Shown: positions 9,923-18,772, counted from the first letter of the stretch. The stretch is 46,016 bases of DNA from JBAZTO01 sp041661865 (GCA_041661865.1 JBAZTO010000033.1:1-46016); one strand, 5' to 3'. Translations and numbers: made by a program. Notes: generated from the letters alone by a model not told the origin.

Positions 9923-10003
9923 CGATGGATCAGGTGCCACTGCTGCGATGTTTGCAGCAGTGTTGACGCTATGCACGGCTGCACACGACGCAGCCGTGGC
10001 ACC
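9923..10003. repeat. Family A paired palindrome after ftsK
   Basis: Two perfect nine-base hairpins, CACTGCTGC/GCAGCAGTG (one internal difference elsewhere) and CACGGCTGC/GCAGCCGTG, are bracketed by GGTGCCAC and GTGGCACC. Other copies are at 26827-26900, 35574-35644 and 43146-43216. The left flank CGATGGAT is shared with the 43 kb copy. Confidence 0.8.
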
Positions 10004-10041
10004 AGAAAAATCCGTTGTGAAGGACTACTAGAATTGGATTA

Positions 10042-11229
10042 GTGGAACAGCAAGGCCAGTCAAATCCCGAGAATCAGCCCGCACCACCGGCCGGCGACGA
10101 GCCGGAACTGGTCCCGGCCGCCCTACAGTCCCATCGGCGCCTGCGCGTCGGATGGGTCGCGGGGCCTGAGACGCTCGACCTCTACGGGCGATCGCTCCAG
10201 CCGCTGGCCATCGGCCTGCTGGATGAGGTCATCGACGTGGCGGCTCTCTGTCCCCAGCAGTGCGACGTGCAGGAGCTGCCCAGCCCGCCCATCGAAATAC
10301 TGCGGTATGGCAAGAGGCGATGGCGGCTGCTGTCGCCCAACCCCATCGAAGTGCTGGCCGACGAGATGCAGCGGCGACGCGTCGATCTGTTGCACGCCCT
10401 GGATTGCGACGCCTGGCCGATGACCGCGCGCCTGGCCCGCCTGGCTGGACGCCACTGCATCCTCAGCAGCTACAGCCTGGACGATGCCAGGCGCCTGGGG
10501 CACCTGGGCGACGGCGTGGCGGCCGTGCTGGCGGCTTCCGACCCGATCCAGGTGTCGCTGGCGGCCCATCGCGTCACCCGCCCTGAGCGGATCCAGCTTC
10601 TTCGCCCCGGCGTTTACCAGGTCCGTCACGCCACGTGTTTTCAGGATCCTTCTTACCGTGTCTCGATCATCGCCGGCGGCGACCTGGACGACTTTGCCGC
10701 CTTCGACGCGGTGGTCAAATGCTTCGGGCAGCTTCGCGACCGCAAGTACGACTGCGTGTTCTTCATCCTGGGCAACGGCCGGGCGGAGAAGTCCCTGCGG
10801 GCCTCGGCCGAGCGGCTGGGCATTCGGCATGAACTGACCTTCGTGGACCAGCAGCCGGCGCGGTCGCTGCCGGGCATCTTCAAGGCGGCGGATATTTACA
10901 TCTCCCCGGTGGCCAACCGCGGTCTGGACATGGCCTGCCTGCTGGCGATGGCGGCGGGCGTGCCGGTTCTGGCGGCGGCGGAAGGGGCGTCGGACTTCCT
11001 GGCAGGCGACAAGATCGTGACGCGATTCAACCAGGGCGATGCCACCGACCTGACACGCAAGCTGACGGGGTTGATGGACAATCACGCCGCGGCCAAGGAA
11101 ATCGCCGAGCGGGCGCTGACCCACCTGCGGGCCCATCACAGCCCGGCCCGTGTCGTGGCGGCGCTGACCGAGGTCTACCGCCGCGTGGCGGAAATGCCTA
11201 AGCCTTCGCCTGCACTCCAAACTGTCTGA
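10042..11229 (+). CDS. Group 4-like glycosyltransferase
   Basis: This 395-residue protein has the C-terminal half of a GT4 glycosyltransferase: an IIAGGDLDDF start of the nucleotide-sugar domain, an FIFLGNG-like VFFILGNGRAEKSL, HELTFVDQQPARSLPGIFKAADIYISPV, then LLAMAAGVPVLAA and the C-terminal helix. The N-terminal half is divergent. Donor and acceptor are unknown. Translation seems to start at GTG 10042; no strong ribosome-binding site is seen. The last ten codons (KPSPALQTV) are read from a repeated segment that is also the antisense of the dapA 3' end, so the native C terminus has probably been replaced. Confidence 0.75.
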   Translation: MEQQGQSNPENQPAPPAGDEPELVPAALQSHRRLRVGWVAGPETLDLYGRSLQPLAIGLLDEVIDVAALCPQQCDVQELPSPPIEILRYGKRRWRLLSPNPIEVLADEMQRRRVDLLHALDCDAWPMTARLARLAGRHCILSSYSLDDARRLGHLGDGVAAVLAASDPIQVSLAAHRVTRPERIQLLRPGVYQVRHATCFQDPSYRVSIIAGGDLDDFAAFDAVVKCFGQLRDRKYDCVFFILGNGRAEKSLRASAERLGIRHELTFVDQQPARSLPGIFKAADIYISPVANRGLDMACLLAMAAGVPVLAAAEGASDFLAGDKIVTRFNQGDATDLTRKLTGLMDNHAAAKEIAERALTHLRAHHSPARVVAALTEVYRRVAEMPKPSPALQTV

Positions 11230-11732
11230 TCGCAATCCGGTACCACAGGCGTCTCGCCTGTGTACGGATGGTCCGCGACAGAGAGGGCGAAGCACGGCTG
11301 CAAACACCGCAGCCGTGGCACCGACTTGTGCCTAGGCCTTCGCCTGCACTCCAAACTGTCTGATCGCAATCTGGTACCACAGGCGTCTCGCCTGTGTCCT
11401 GTTCTGGTATCACAGGCGTCTCGCCTGTGTACGGATGGTCCGCGACAGAGAGGGCGAAGCACGGCTGCAAACACCGCAGCCGTGGCACCGACTTGTGCCT
11501 AAGCCTTCGCCTGCACTCCAAACTGTCTGAGCGCAATCTGGTACCACAGGCGTCTCGCCTGTGAGCCATTCTGGTACCACAGGCGTCTCGCCTGTGTGCT
11601 GTTGGGGATAGAGCGTTAGAGAGGGCGAAGTTCCGTAGGGCGTGCTTACCAGCACGCGGAATACCCTCGTGCAAGTATGCACGACCTACGATCTGCACGG
11701 CTGCCAAACACCGCAGCCGTGGCACCGACTTA
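11195..11732. repeat. Tandem array carrying the dapA 3'-terminal sequence
   Basis: A 35-37 base segment beginning TGCCTAAGCCTTCGCC occurs at 11195, 11329, 11496 and 11733. The first copy ends the glycosyltransferase gene and the last is the end of dapA read backwards. The three units are 134, 167 and 237 bases long. Each contains one or two family B hairpins (CACAGGCG/CGCCTGTG) and a CACGGCTGC/GCAGCCGTG half of family A. The third unit also contains a family C element at 11634-11690. No gene lies between the two terminal genes. Confidence 0.85.
11634..11690. repeat. Family C palindrome inserted in array unit 3
   Basis: The element from CGTAGGGCGTGC to GCACGACCTACG splits a sequence that is continuous in units 1 and 2 (GAGGGCGAAG followed directly by CACGGCTGC). 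It therefore looks like a later insertion. Confidence 0.75.
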
Positions 11733-11735
11733 TGC

Positions 11736-12626
11736 CTAAGCCTTCGCCTGCACTCCAAACTGTCTGAGCAGCTCGGCCAGCTTCGGCCGGTGCTGGGCCG
11801 ACAGCGAGGTCATCGGCAGGCGCAGCTCGTCCTTAATCATCCCGGCCATCGCCATGGCGGCCTTGATCGGGATGGGGTTGGTCTCCACGAAGATCGCGCG
11901 GATCAGCGGGAAGAGCCGCAGGTGCTGCGTGCATGCCTCGGCCATGTCGAAGTCCACGATCGCGTCGCAGAGCTTGCGGACCTCGGCGGGCAGGATGTTG
12001 GCCAGCACGCTGATGACGCCGCTGCCGCCCACCGAGCAGATGGGCAGGGTCAGGCTGTCGTCGCCCGAGAGGATCGTGATGTCGCAGGAGGCCGCAATGT
12101 CGCTGGCCATGTCCAGTCGGCCGGTAGCCTCCTTGACGGCCACCACCAGCTCGATCTGGTCGTACATGCGGGCGATGGTCTCACAGGTCAGTTCCACGCC
12201 GCATCGCCCGGGGATGTTGTACAGCACGATGGGCAGGCCCGCGTCGGCCAGGGCCTGGACGTGCTCGAACATGCCCTGCTGCGTGGGCTTGTTGTAGTAG
12301 GGGTTGACGACGAGGCAGGCGTCGGCGCCGGCCTCCCTGGCGTGTCGGGTCAGGCGCAGGGCCTCGGCGGTGGAGTTGCTGCCGGTGCCGGCGATGACGG
12401 GCACGCGCCGGGCGGCCTTTTCCACGGTGAACTCGATGACCTTGTCGTGCTCGGCGTGGCTGAGCGTGGGCGACTCGCCCGTCGTGCCGCAGGGCACGAG
12501 CCCCTGCGTTCCGCCGGCGATCTGGAACTCTATCAGCCGGCCCAGGGCGTCATAGTCCACCTCGCCGTTGGCGAAGGGCGTGACCAGGGCGACCATCGAA
12601 CCTTCAAGTCTCATTCTCTCGGCCAT
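11736..12626 (-). CDS. dapA: 4-hydroxy-tetrahydrodipicolinate synthase
   Basis: The enzyme condenses pyruvate and aspartate semialdehyde in the lysine and diaminopimelate pathway. The 296-residue class I aldolase has GSMVALVTPF near the N terminus, PCGTTGESPTL for substrate binding, VIAGTGSNST, and VVAVKEATG with the Schiff-base lysine. A tyrosine in VLYNIPGRCG matches the catalytic triad position. I chose ATG 12626 because GAGG lies nine bases upstream; MRLEGS at 12614 is the alternative and equals the usual family start. The 3' end forms the right boundary of a tandem array. Confidence 0.94.
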   Translation of the reverse strand: MAERMRLEGSMVALVTPFANGEVDYDALGRLIEFQIAGGTQGLVPCGTTGESPTLSHAEHDKVIEFTVEKAARRVPVIAGTGSNSTAEALRLTRHAREAGADACLVVNPYYNKPTQQGMFEHVQALADAGLPIVLYNIPGRCGVELTCETIARMYDQIELVVAVKEATGRLDMASDIAASCDITILSGDDSLTLPICSVGGSGVISVLANILPAEVRKLCDAIVDFDMAEACTQHLRLFPLIRAIFVETNPIPIKAAMAMAGMIKDELRLPMTSLSAQHRPKLAELLRQFGVQAKA

Positions 12627-12715
12627 CTGTCGATACCTCAATTGCGGGTGAACTTGGCCCGCCCCGGCCGGTCGGCGGTTTTCCGTCGGCGGCGCGGCAT
12701 GCAGGCCCGGGGAAG

Positions 12716-12743
12716 AATATAAACCATGCGGGCGGAATCTCAA
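12716..12743 (-). promoter_or_regulatory. Predicted sigma-70-type promoter of dapA
   Basis: On the minus strand TTGAGA (12738-12743) and TATATT (12716-12721) are 16 bases apart, about 90 bases upstream of the dapA start. Confidence 0.5.
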
Positions 12744-12777
12744 GGCCCCTTTGGGAAAGTCCGGCGTTTTCCAGCCG

Positions 12778-13251
12778 TCAGGTCGCCGGCAGGGCGGCGA
12801 CAAACTCGCTGACCTTGGCCGCGTGCGTGCCAGCTTTGACTTCCTTTTCCAGCACCGTCAGCGTCGCCTCGGCCTGGAGGCCCGTCAGTTCGGCCAGGTG
12901 CGCAAAGGTGCGCTGGTCGCCCGAGCCGCCCTGGGTGCAGAAGAAGGCCACGCGCTTGAGGCCGCCGCGGAAGCGTTCAACATACGCGCGGATGGCCGGG
13001 GTCATGGTAAAGGCCCAGACCGGCGTGCCGAGGATCACGCGGTCGTAGGCGGCCGGGTCTTTCTGCGGCGGCTGGATGTCAGCCGGTTTGCGTTTCATTG
13101 CGTCCCGCCCGGCGGCGAGATATCCCAAGGCCCCGCTGCGGTCCTTGGTGTCGATGATCTCTTCCAGGTCGGCCCCCAGGGCGGCCGCGATGGCCTGGGC
13201 GACGGTGCGAGTGATGCCGCTGCGGCTGTAGTAGACCACCAGTGTTTTCAT
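12778..13251 (-). CDS. Flavodoxin family protein
   Basis: This 157-residue protein begins KTLVVYYSRSGITRTVAQAI, in which SRSGIT matches the FMN-phosphate-binding loop of flavodoxins. VILGTPVWAFTMTPAIRAYV matches the second flavin loop, and FCTQGGSG the third. It is likely a cytoplasmic electron carrier or NAD(P)H:quinone-type flavoprotein; partners are unknown. It follows pdxJ by about 20 bases on the same strand, so the two are probably one operon. PdxJ makes pyridoxine phosphate, and no direct functional link is evident. Confidence 0.85.
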   Translation of the reverse strand: MKTLVVYYSRSGITRTVAQAIAAALGADLEEIIDTKDRSGALGYLAAGRDAMKRKPADIQPPQKDPAAYDRVILGTPVWAFTMTPAIRAYVERFRGGLKRVAFFCTQGGSGDQRTFAHLAELTGLQAEATLTVLEKEVKAGTHAAKVSEFVAALPAT

Positions 13252-13270
13252 GGTTCCTGCCCCAGTTTTC

Positions 13271-14008
13271 TCAGTGCGTTTGACTGCCCGCGGCGGCCTG
13301 GTCCAGCAGGTGCTTCATCTCCGCCACCGCCTGGCGGAGGCCCACGAAGACCGCGCGGGAGATGATCGAATGCCCGATATTGAATTCGCCAAAGCCCGGC
13401 ATCGACGCGACGGGCATGACATTGTTGTACGTCAGGCCGTGGCCGCCGTGGACGATGAGCCCCTCGTCCAGGCCCGTCTTCAGGCCGGTCTGGATGGCCT
13501 GGAGCGCGGAGGCGACGGCTGGGCCGCGGGCGTTGGCATAGGCGCCGGTGTGGATCTCGATGGCCTGGCAGCGGGCCTGCCGTGAGGCCCGCACCTGCGC
13601 AGCCACCGGATCGATGAACGCGCTGACGATCACCCCGCGCTGCGTCAGGGCCTCGGTGACTTCGGCCACGCGCTGTGCGTGGGCCAGCACGTCCAGCCCG
13701 CCCTCGGTGGTGATCTCCTGCCGGCCCTCGGGGACCAGCGTCGCCTGGTCGGGCGTAAGCTCCAGGGCGATCTGGACGATTTCCTCGTCCAGCGACATTT
13801 CCATGTTCAGCTTGCAGCGGACGGTCTGCTTGAGCAGCCGGGCGTCGCGGTCGTTGATGTGGCGGCGGTCCTTGCGAAGGTGGAAGGTGATGCAGTCAGC
13901 CCCGCCCAGTTCGGCCTCCACAGCCGCCCAGACCGGATCGGGCTCCACCGTCCGCCTTGCCTGTCGCACCGTCGCCACGTGATCGATGTTAACGCCCAGC
14001 CCGGCCAT
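13271..14008 (-). CDS. pdxJ: Pyridoxine 5'-phosphate synthase
   Basis: PdxJ condenses 1-deoxyxylulose 5-phosphate with 3-amino-2-oxopropyl phosphate in the DXP-dependent vitamin B6 pathway. The 245-residue protein has the family start LGVNIDHVATVRQARR, ITFHLRKDRRHI, KLNMEMS, IEIHTGAYAN and HGLTYNNV, carrying the catalytic His and Glu residues, and ends with GHSIISRAVFVGL for phosphate binding. The length is typical. The ATG at 14008 is preceded by AAGGAG. A promoter with 17-base spacing lies just upstream. Confidence 0.96.
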   Translation of the reverse strand: MAGLGVNIDHVATVRQARRTVEPDPVWAAVEAELGGADCITFHLRKDRRHINDRDARLLKQTVRCKLNMEMSLDEEIVQIALELTPDQATLVPEGRQEITTEGGLDVLAHAQRVAEVTEALTQRGVIVSAFIDPVAAQVRASRQARCQAIEIHTGAYANARGPAVASALQAIQTGLKTGLDEGLIVHGGHGLTYNNVMPVASMPGFGEFNIGHSIISRAVFVGLRQAVAEMKHLLDQAAAGSQTH

Positions 14009-14032
14009 GAGGTTATTCTCCTTACCGGCAGC

Positions 14033-14061
14033 ATTCTATACTCGCGGCACGCCATTGCCAA
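14033..14061 (-). promoter_or_regulatory. Predicted promoter of the pdxJ-flavodoxin operon
   Basis: On the minus strand TTGGCA (14056-14061) and TAGAAT (14033-14038) are 17 bases apart, about 25 bases before the pdxJ start codon. Confidence 0.55.
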
Positions 14062-14140
14062 CCCTGTGGCTTGACACCCTCGTGCAGATAGGCACGACCT
14101 ACGACTCAATCGTGGTCGCTGAGGAGCAAGGTGTGGTCAA

Positions 14141-14204
14141 AGGTTAGAGGTTGGCTCCGCCAGACCAAGCTCTGCCTGTTCTCAAAAACCCTCTAACCTT
14201 TGTT
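14141..14204. repeat. 3' hairpin element shared by the two PEP-CTERM genes
   Basis: GGTTAGAGG at 14142-14150 and CCTCTAACC at 14190-14198 pair across a loop containing CTCCGCCAGA and CCTGTTCTCAAAAA. The same element in the opposite window orientation follows the other PEP-CTERM gene at 25344-25400. In both cases it begins a few bases after the stop codon. Confidence 0.7.
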
Positions 14205-14205
14205 A

Positions 14206-15261
14206 CTACAGGCCCCATCGCCTTCTCAGCAGTCCTATCCCGCCCAAGGCGAGAAACGCCGTCGTGGCCGGCTCAGGAACCTCGACGACACGGAACCCGA
14301 GGCTGCCGTACTCGTAGTACGGGTAGCTGTAGTTGCGGAACGACGCGAGCAGGTAGTAGTTATAGTTGTTGAATGCACTCCCCCTCATGCCGCGATACAC
14401 ACAAGTCGAATCTTGATAGGGTATTGCCTCATTCCACTCCCACACATTGCCGCCCTGGTCGAACGTGCCGCAGGGGCTGTCGGAATTCTGGAACTCGCCG
14501 GCGGTCGCACGGTAGTACGGACTGCCGATCAGGTAACCATTGCCATTGTTGTAGTAGTTTGAATTATTCCCGGAGACGTCGGCCATGTCTCGACCCGGGG
14601 CCGTGTCGCTACTCGTTGGATAGTCCCAGTAGCCGGCGTTGGTCGAGCCGCCCTTGTAGTACGCCGCCTTGTACCACTCATCCTCGCTGGGTATCGCCCA
14701 CTTCGCGTCGGTGTTACGCTGGATGGCCCGGCCGTCGTGTCCGTCGTACCCGTCGAGCGTGTAGGCGCCCCGTTCCGTCGTGTTGGCGTCCTGCTCGCCT
14801 GCCGGCTGGCCGTTGTGCAGCCAGTTGGCAAAGCGGCAAGAGTCCCCGTAGCTCACGTAGTTCACCGGACGATTGCCCCCGTTGGCGTCCACGCTGTAGG
14901 TGTAACTGCCGGATGAGCCGGCGCGCTTGATGTCGCAGCCGTAGGTATCGACCGCCGTGTCCATGCCCGTGTTGTACAGACCGTAGGCGTCGGTCTTGGC
15001 GACCGCGTTGAGGAACTCGGTGTACTGACCGGCCGTTACCTCGTACTTGCCGATGTCGTACTCGTAGGACACCGCGCCGTAACCGGCGCCATGCATATCC
15101 GCCGCATTGCCCGCGTCGCCCACGTGGACCGTCTCCAGGCTAGCAAGCCCTGTCCAGTTTCCATTGGCGTCGCGCGTGCCGCCCATATTGAACACATCCG
15201 CCTGAGCCATCCCGGCAAACAACAGCCCTGCCACGATTCCAGTTATTCTCCTCGCTCGCAT
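14206..15261 (-). CDS. Secreted SUMF1 (formylglycine-generating-enzyme-like) protein with PEP-CTERM tail
   Basis: This 351-residue protein has a signal peptide (residues 1-21, ending GMAQA) and a SUMF1-type domain. Visible motifs are YEYDIGKYEVTAGQYTEFLNAV, VSYGDSCRFANWL, IPSEDEWYKAAYY, CGTFDQGGNVWEW and RGMRGSAF, ending in GSLGFRVV. The C terminus VPEPATTAFLALGGIGLLRR is a PEP-CTERM signal: a PEP motif, a hydrophobic helix and Arg residues. It would be cut and anchored by an exosortase. Planctomycetes have many such proteins and most are unlikely to be true formylglycine generators. The paired active-site cysteines are not evident. Confidence 0.87.
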   Translation of the reverse strand: MRARRITGIVAGLLFAGMAQADVFNMGGTRDANGNWTGLASLETVHVGDAGNAADMHGAGYGAVSYEYDIGKYEVTAGQYTEFLNAVAKTDAYGLYNTGMDTAVDTYGCDIKRAGSSGSYTYSVDANGGNRPVNYVSYGDSCRFANWLHNGQPAGEQDANTTERGAYTLDGYDGHDGRAIQRNTDAKWAIPSEDEWYKAAYYKGGSTNAGYWDYPTSSDTAPGRDMADVSGNNSNYYNNGNGYLIGSPYYRATAGEFQNSDSPCGTFDQGGNVWEWNEAIPYQDSTCVYRGMRGSAFNNYNYYLLASFRNYSYPYYEYGSLGFRVVEVPEPATTAFLALGGIGLLRRRWGL

Positions 15262-15778
15262 GGCAAGTCTATCCTTTCATCGTTGTCTGCCGGCAACTAT
15301 GAAGTACGGATGAAACCGAAAGACGCGCCGCGCGGCACCGACCGCGCCAAGGTAACCGTGCAGTGACAAAATCAGGAACGAAATGTCTCCCTCTGTCCGA
15401 CCGCGGAACCTTTGAGGCAGGCACAAACGAGAGAAAAAACTCCCTGCCTCCAAGCGCGGCAACCTCGCCTCTTACCCAGGGGTGGGCCTCGAAGCAATTA
15501 TTATGCTAGCGCGATGGATGAAAACATCAAAAACAAAATGATGAAATGTTGATGAAAGTCCTGATGAGTAAACTATTAAGAAACTATCTCAGAACGTAGC
15601 ATGGGCATCTTGCCCATGAGTATCACGGGCGTCCCGCCCGTGCAAATTGCGAAGAGCATGGCCAAGATGGCCATGCGACTCACGGGCGAGACGCCCGTGC
15701 TACGGGGTTTGAGATAGTTACTAAGGCTTTTTCAAACGCCCCCTGTGCCGGCGAAGGGCCGGGCGTGCCTCAGCCGTC
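15262..15778. repeat. Intergenic region with a large imperfect inverted repeat
   Basis: No gene is seen. The stretch 15480-15580 is notably AT-rich and contains repeated GATGAAA words. At 15576-15724 AACTATCTCA (15582-15591) pairs with TGAGATAGTT (15710-15719). They enclose several smaller hairpins such as CATGGGCA/TGCCCATG and CACGGGCG/CGCCCGTG. The whole resembles a miniature inverted-repeat element. Confidence 0.6.
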
Positions 15779-17137
15779 TCAGGTCTTGATGGAGTCGAGC
15801 ATGACCACCGAGACCGGGCCGAAGAGCAACACCGGCAGGGTCGCGCCCAGGGGCGGCGGCAGGCCGACGCTGCGGGCCAGGTAGATGAAGGCGTAGAAGG
15901 CCCCCACCATCAGCAGGCACAACGAGGCCGAGGCCTTGATGTCGCGCCGCTCGCGGGACAGGATGAAGGGCAGGGCCAGCAGGAGCATCACCAGGTTGTT
16001 GAACGGCTCGCTGAGGCGGATGTACTTGGCCAGGCGGGCCGAGTCGGGGTCGGGGACCCGCTTGAGATCCAGCAGGTCGCCGAGCTGGCTGCTGGACATG
16101 TATTCGAGGTAGTGGCTGGACTGTCGAAGGACCAGGTCCTGCGCGGTTAAGTCCGTGGGATAGAACAGCCGGCCGCCGACCAGTTGCCACGCCCCGCTGG
16201 AATTCTGCCAGATCGCCGCGTCGGCCGTGAAAACGCCCAGGATGTTCTGCCCCCCCGCCCCGGCATCGCCGAAGAAGGTAAACCGCGGCTGCTCCAGGCG
16301 CGCGGACTGGTCCTTCCCCAGCGTGCCCGCGGGCACGAACGCGCGGGCCTCCAGGAGCATCGGGTAGGCGGAGTCCTCCATCTTGACCGCCCCGTTGGCC
16401 CCGGCAGAGAGGGCCAGGGCGTCGGGCTCGATGGAGGTGACGATCTCGTTGGCCGACGGCACGTGCGCCCAGACGCGATCCTTCTGGTCGGCCCGCAGCA
16501 GCACCGCCTCGCCGCTGAAGAACCATCCCTGCAAGCCGGCGCACTGGCCCGGGGAGGCCTCGGCGGCGAAGATCGTCGCGACCTGTCGGAAGTCCTCATC
16601 GCGGATGAAGACCACCGGCCGGCTCATCTTGCTGTCGCGCTTGGTGTAGGTATCGGCCCGCCAGACGGCCCCGCCGCCGTCGGTGATGAACGGCATGCGG
16701 TAAGGCCGCTTGCCATCCACGTCGTCCCGCGAGACCACCAGCTTGGGCGCCAGGGGCGGGATGACCAGTTCCTGGTCCAGCACGATCAGTCCGCTCATCA
16801 GCATCGCGCAGATGACGATCGGCCAGATCACGCGGTGGAGGCTGACGCCCGAGGCCAGCATCGCCGTCAGTTCGTTGGTGTGGCCCATCATGGCCAGCGT
16901 GAAGGTGGCCGAGGCGACGATGATGACCCCGCCCAACTGCGCCAGGTACGTCAGCGACTGGTAGCCGTAGTACGTGCAGATGTGGCGGATGACGACCCAG
17001 GCCGTCTGGGACTTCTCGGCGAACTCGTCAAGGTTGACGAAAAGGTCCACCACGATACGCAGGGACATCAGCACCACCAGCCACAGCAGGGCTGAGTAGA
17101 GGAAGCTGCGAACAATGTAGCGGTCGAGAGTCCTCAT
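15779..17137 (-). CDS. LptF/LptG family permease (second of pair)
   Basis: This 452-residue membrane protein belongs to the YjgP/YjgQ family, which with LptB extracts lipopolysaccharide from the inner membrane. It begins TLDRYIVRSFLYSALLWLVV, a typical first helix, and has further helices near residues 60-80, 100-125 and three at the C terminus (about 360-450). Between them is a large periplasmic domain. FTLAMMGHTNELTAMLASGVSLHRV matches the conserved cytoplasmic coupling segment. It follows the other permease by 12 bases, as lptG follows lptF elsewhere. Which paralogue is which cannot be fixed from sequence alone. Confidence 0.88.
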   Translation of the reverse strand: MRTLDRYIVRSFLYSALLWLVVLMSLRIVVDLFVNLDEFAEKSQTAWVVIRHICTYYGYQSLTYLAQLGGVIIVASATFTLAMMGHTNELTAMLASGVSLHRVIWPIVICAMLMSGLIVLDQELVIPPLAPKLVVSRDDVDGKRPYRMPFITDGGGAVWRADTYTKRDSKMSRPVVFIRDEDFRQVATIFAAEASPGQCAGLQGWFFSGEAVLLRADQKDRVWAHVPSANEIVTSIEPDALALSAGANGAVKMEDSAYPMLLEARAFVPAGTLGKDQSARLEQPRFTFFGDAGAGGQNILGVFTADAAIWQNSSGAWQLVGGRLFYPTDLTAQDLVLRQSSHYLEYMSSSQLGDLLDLKRVPDPDSARLAKYIRLSEPFNNLVMLLLALPFILSRERRDIKASASLCLLMVGAFYAFIYLARSVGLPPPLGATLPVLLFGPVSVVMLDSIKT

Positions 17138-17149
17138 CGCGGTTGCTTG

Positions 17150-18772
17150 TCACCTTCTAGCCAAGTGAGCGTAGACGAAGAAGTCCGCCACCATTAAGGC
17201 TACGATGCCCGCCCATATCGACACCAGCCCGTAGATCACCGGCACGCCGGGGTTGCGCGCCAACTGCTTGCCCATCAGCATCAGCACGATCACGATCGCC
17301 GCCGGGACCACCGAGAGGGCGAACGCGCTGATGAGGTGCCCGCCGCGGAACATCAGCCCCAGCGCCGCCCCCATGGCCACCATCAGGAAGCAACTGACGC
17401 CGTAAGCGATGCGCCCGTGCAGTTCGGACCTGATGCGATTAGTGACCTCCGGGATGCGCGACACATTGAGCTTCCGGATGCTCTCGAGGATGGAGGGGTT
17501 GGCCGTCAGCGACTCCGGCCGCGAGTAGACATCCTCCAGGCTCAACTGGTCGGCCTTGGCCTTGATCTCGGCGGGCACGGCCAGTTGCTCCACTTCCCAC
17601 TCGGTGCGACGCTGAAATTCGCCGCCCCTCGTCTCCGGATTGGACACTGTCACATTGTCCTGAAGATCGACGGTGGCCGTGGACGCGTTCTCGCGGGTTG
17701 ACCAGCTCATTCGCACGGTCCCCTTCTCGGCCTTGAGGATCTGCCGAACCCTGCCGCCCGACCGCACGTCGATCTGGACGGGCCTGTCGCCCTCGGCCAG
17801 CAGCCGGACGGTTTCCTTTTCCTTCTCGGCCCGGGCGGCCCTGATAACAATGGTGTCGCCTTCCCGCGTCAGCTTGTCGTAGGCCTTTCCGCCGTTGATC
17901 GTATCGACGATCGCGGTGGCCAGCGTATCGTCGGCGATGCGGCGGGTGATCTTGGTCAGATCCCGCCGGATTTCCTTGTTGAGCAGCGGCAGGCGCAGCG
18001 TCTGGAGCAGTTCGTCCCACCGGTACCAACTGGCCTGATCCTTCATTTCCTTCAGGTCATCGGGCATCGACTGGGGCGGCAGCGGCATGGAGGAAAGCTC
18101 GACGATGTCGTGGCTTTCGCTTCGCGTGACAGTCGGGCGGGTGAGCGATATCGTCACGTAGGTGTCGCCCTGGTCGTTATCGAAGGTGACCACGGCGGTG
18201 CTGGCGGTGAGGAATCGCCCGCTGCTCTTTTTCCGCTGGTCGGCGGCCACCACTCCCCGCAGCGTCAGGGTGTCGCCGGCCTGCTCGACCTCGTCGGCGT
18301 GGATGAGGAACTCCCGGTTGTACTCGATGGAGTTCTCGGCCTGGAACTTGTGCTTGACGATGCCCATGATGTTCGACCGGACCGACCGGGCGCTCATGCC
18401 GATCATCACCGGGGTGACGTAGTTGCTCAGGAACAGCGACATCACGGTCACCACGCCGCCCAGCACCAGCGCCGGCTTGAGCAGCCGGACCGTGGACAGT
18501 CCGCTGGCGCGGCAGGCCGTCAGTTCGTTGTCCTGGGCGAAACGCCCGTAGACGATCGTCGAGGCGAACAGCGCCGCCACCGGCAGGGTCAGCGAGAGCA
18601 TCGCCGGAACGGTGTAGGCCAGCAGCGCAGCCAGTTGGGCCGCCACCAGGCCCTGCTTGCGCAGCGGCTCCATGATGGCGAAGACGGTCATCACCAGTGT
18701 AAAGGCCACCAGCGACAGACTCGTCACCTTCCACAACTCTCGCGACAAGAAAAAGCTGAGCGTTCGGATCAA
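17150..18772 (-). CDS. LptF/LptG family permease (first of pair, enlarged periplasmic domain)
   Basis: This 540-residue protein has the same layout as its downstream neighbour: an N-terminal helix, GRFAQDNELTACRASGLSTVRLL as the coupling segment, and three C-terminal helices (about 440-535). The region between is longer than the approximately 350-370 residues of typical LptF or LptG, so the periplasmic domain is enlarged (about 170-430). I chose TTG 18772 because GGAG lies eight bases upstream; a longer frame from TTG 18823 lacks such a site. It probably forms an inner-membrane heterodimer with the next gene product. Confidence 0.85.
   Translation of the reverse strand: MIRTLSFFLSRELWKVTSLSLVAFTLVMTVFAIMEPLRKQGLVAAQLAALLAYTVPAMLSLTLPVAALFASTIVYGRFAQDNELTACRASGLSTVRLLKPALVLGGVVTVMSLFLSNYVTPVMIGMSARSVRSNIMGIVKHKFQAENSIEYNREFLIHADEVEQAGDTLTLRGVVAADQRKKSSGRFLTASTAVVTFDNDQGDTYVTISLTRPTVTRSESHDIVELSSMPLPPQSMPDDLKEMKDQASWYRWDELLQTLRLPLLNKEIRRDLTKITRRIADDTLATAIVDTINGGKAYDKLTREGDTIVIRAARAEKEKETVRLLAEGDRPVQIDVRSGGRVRQILKAEKGTVRMSWSTRENASTATVDLQDNVTVSNPETRGGEFQRRTEWEVEQLAVPAEIKAKADQLSLEDVYSRPESLTANPSILESIRKLNVSRIPEVTNRIRSELHGRIAYGVSCFLMVAMGAALGLMFRGGHLISAFALSVVPAAIVIVLMLMGKQLARNPGVPVIYGLVSIWAGIVALMVADFFVYAHLARR

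Noticed and set aside
7492..10002. 836-codon minus-strand open frame opposite ftsK
   Set aside because: The plus-strand FtsK motifs are complete. The reverse frame is compositional.
11195..11732. Regularly recurring repeats suggesting a CRISPR array
   Set aside because: Units are 134-237 bases and themselves made of palindromes, spacers are not unique, and no cas gene is present.
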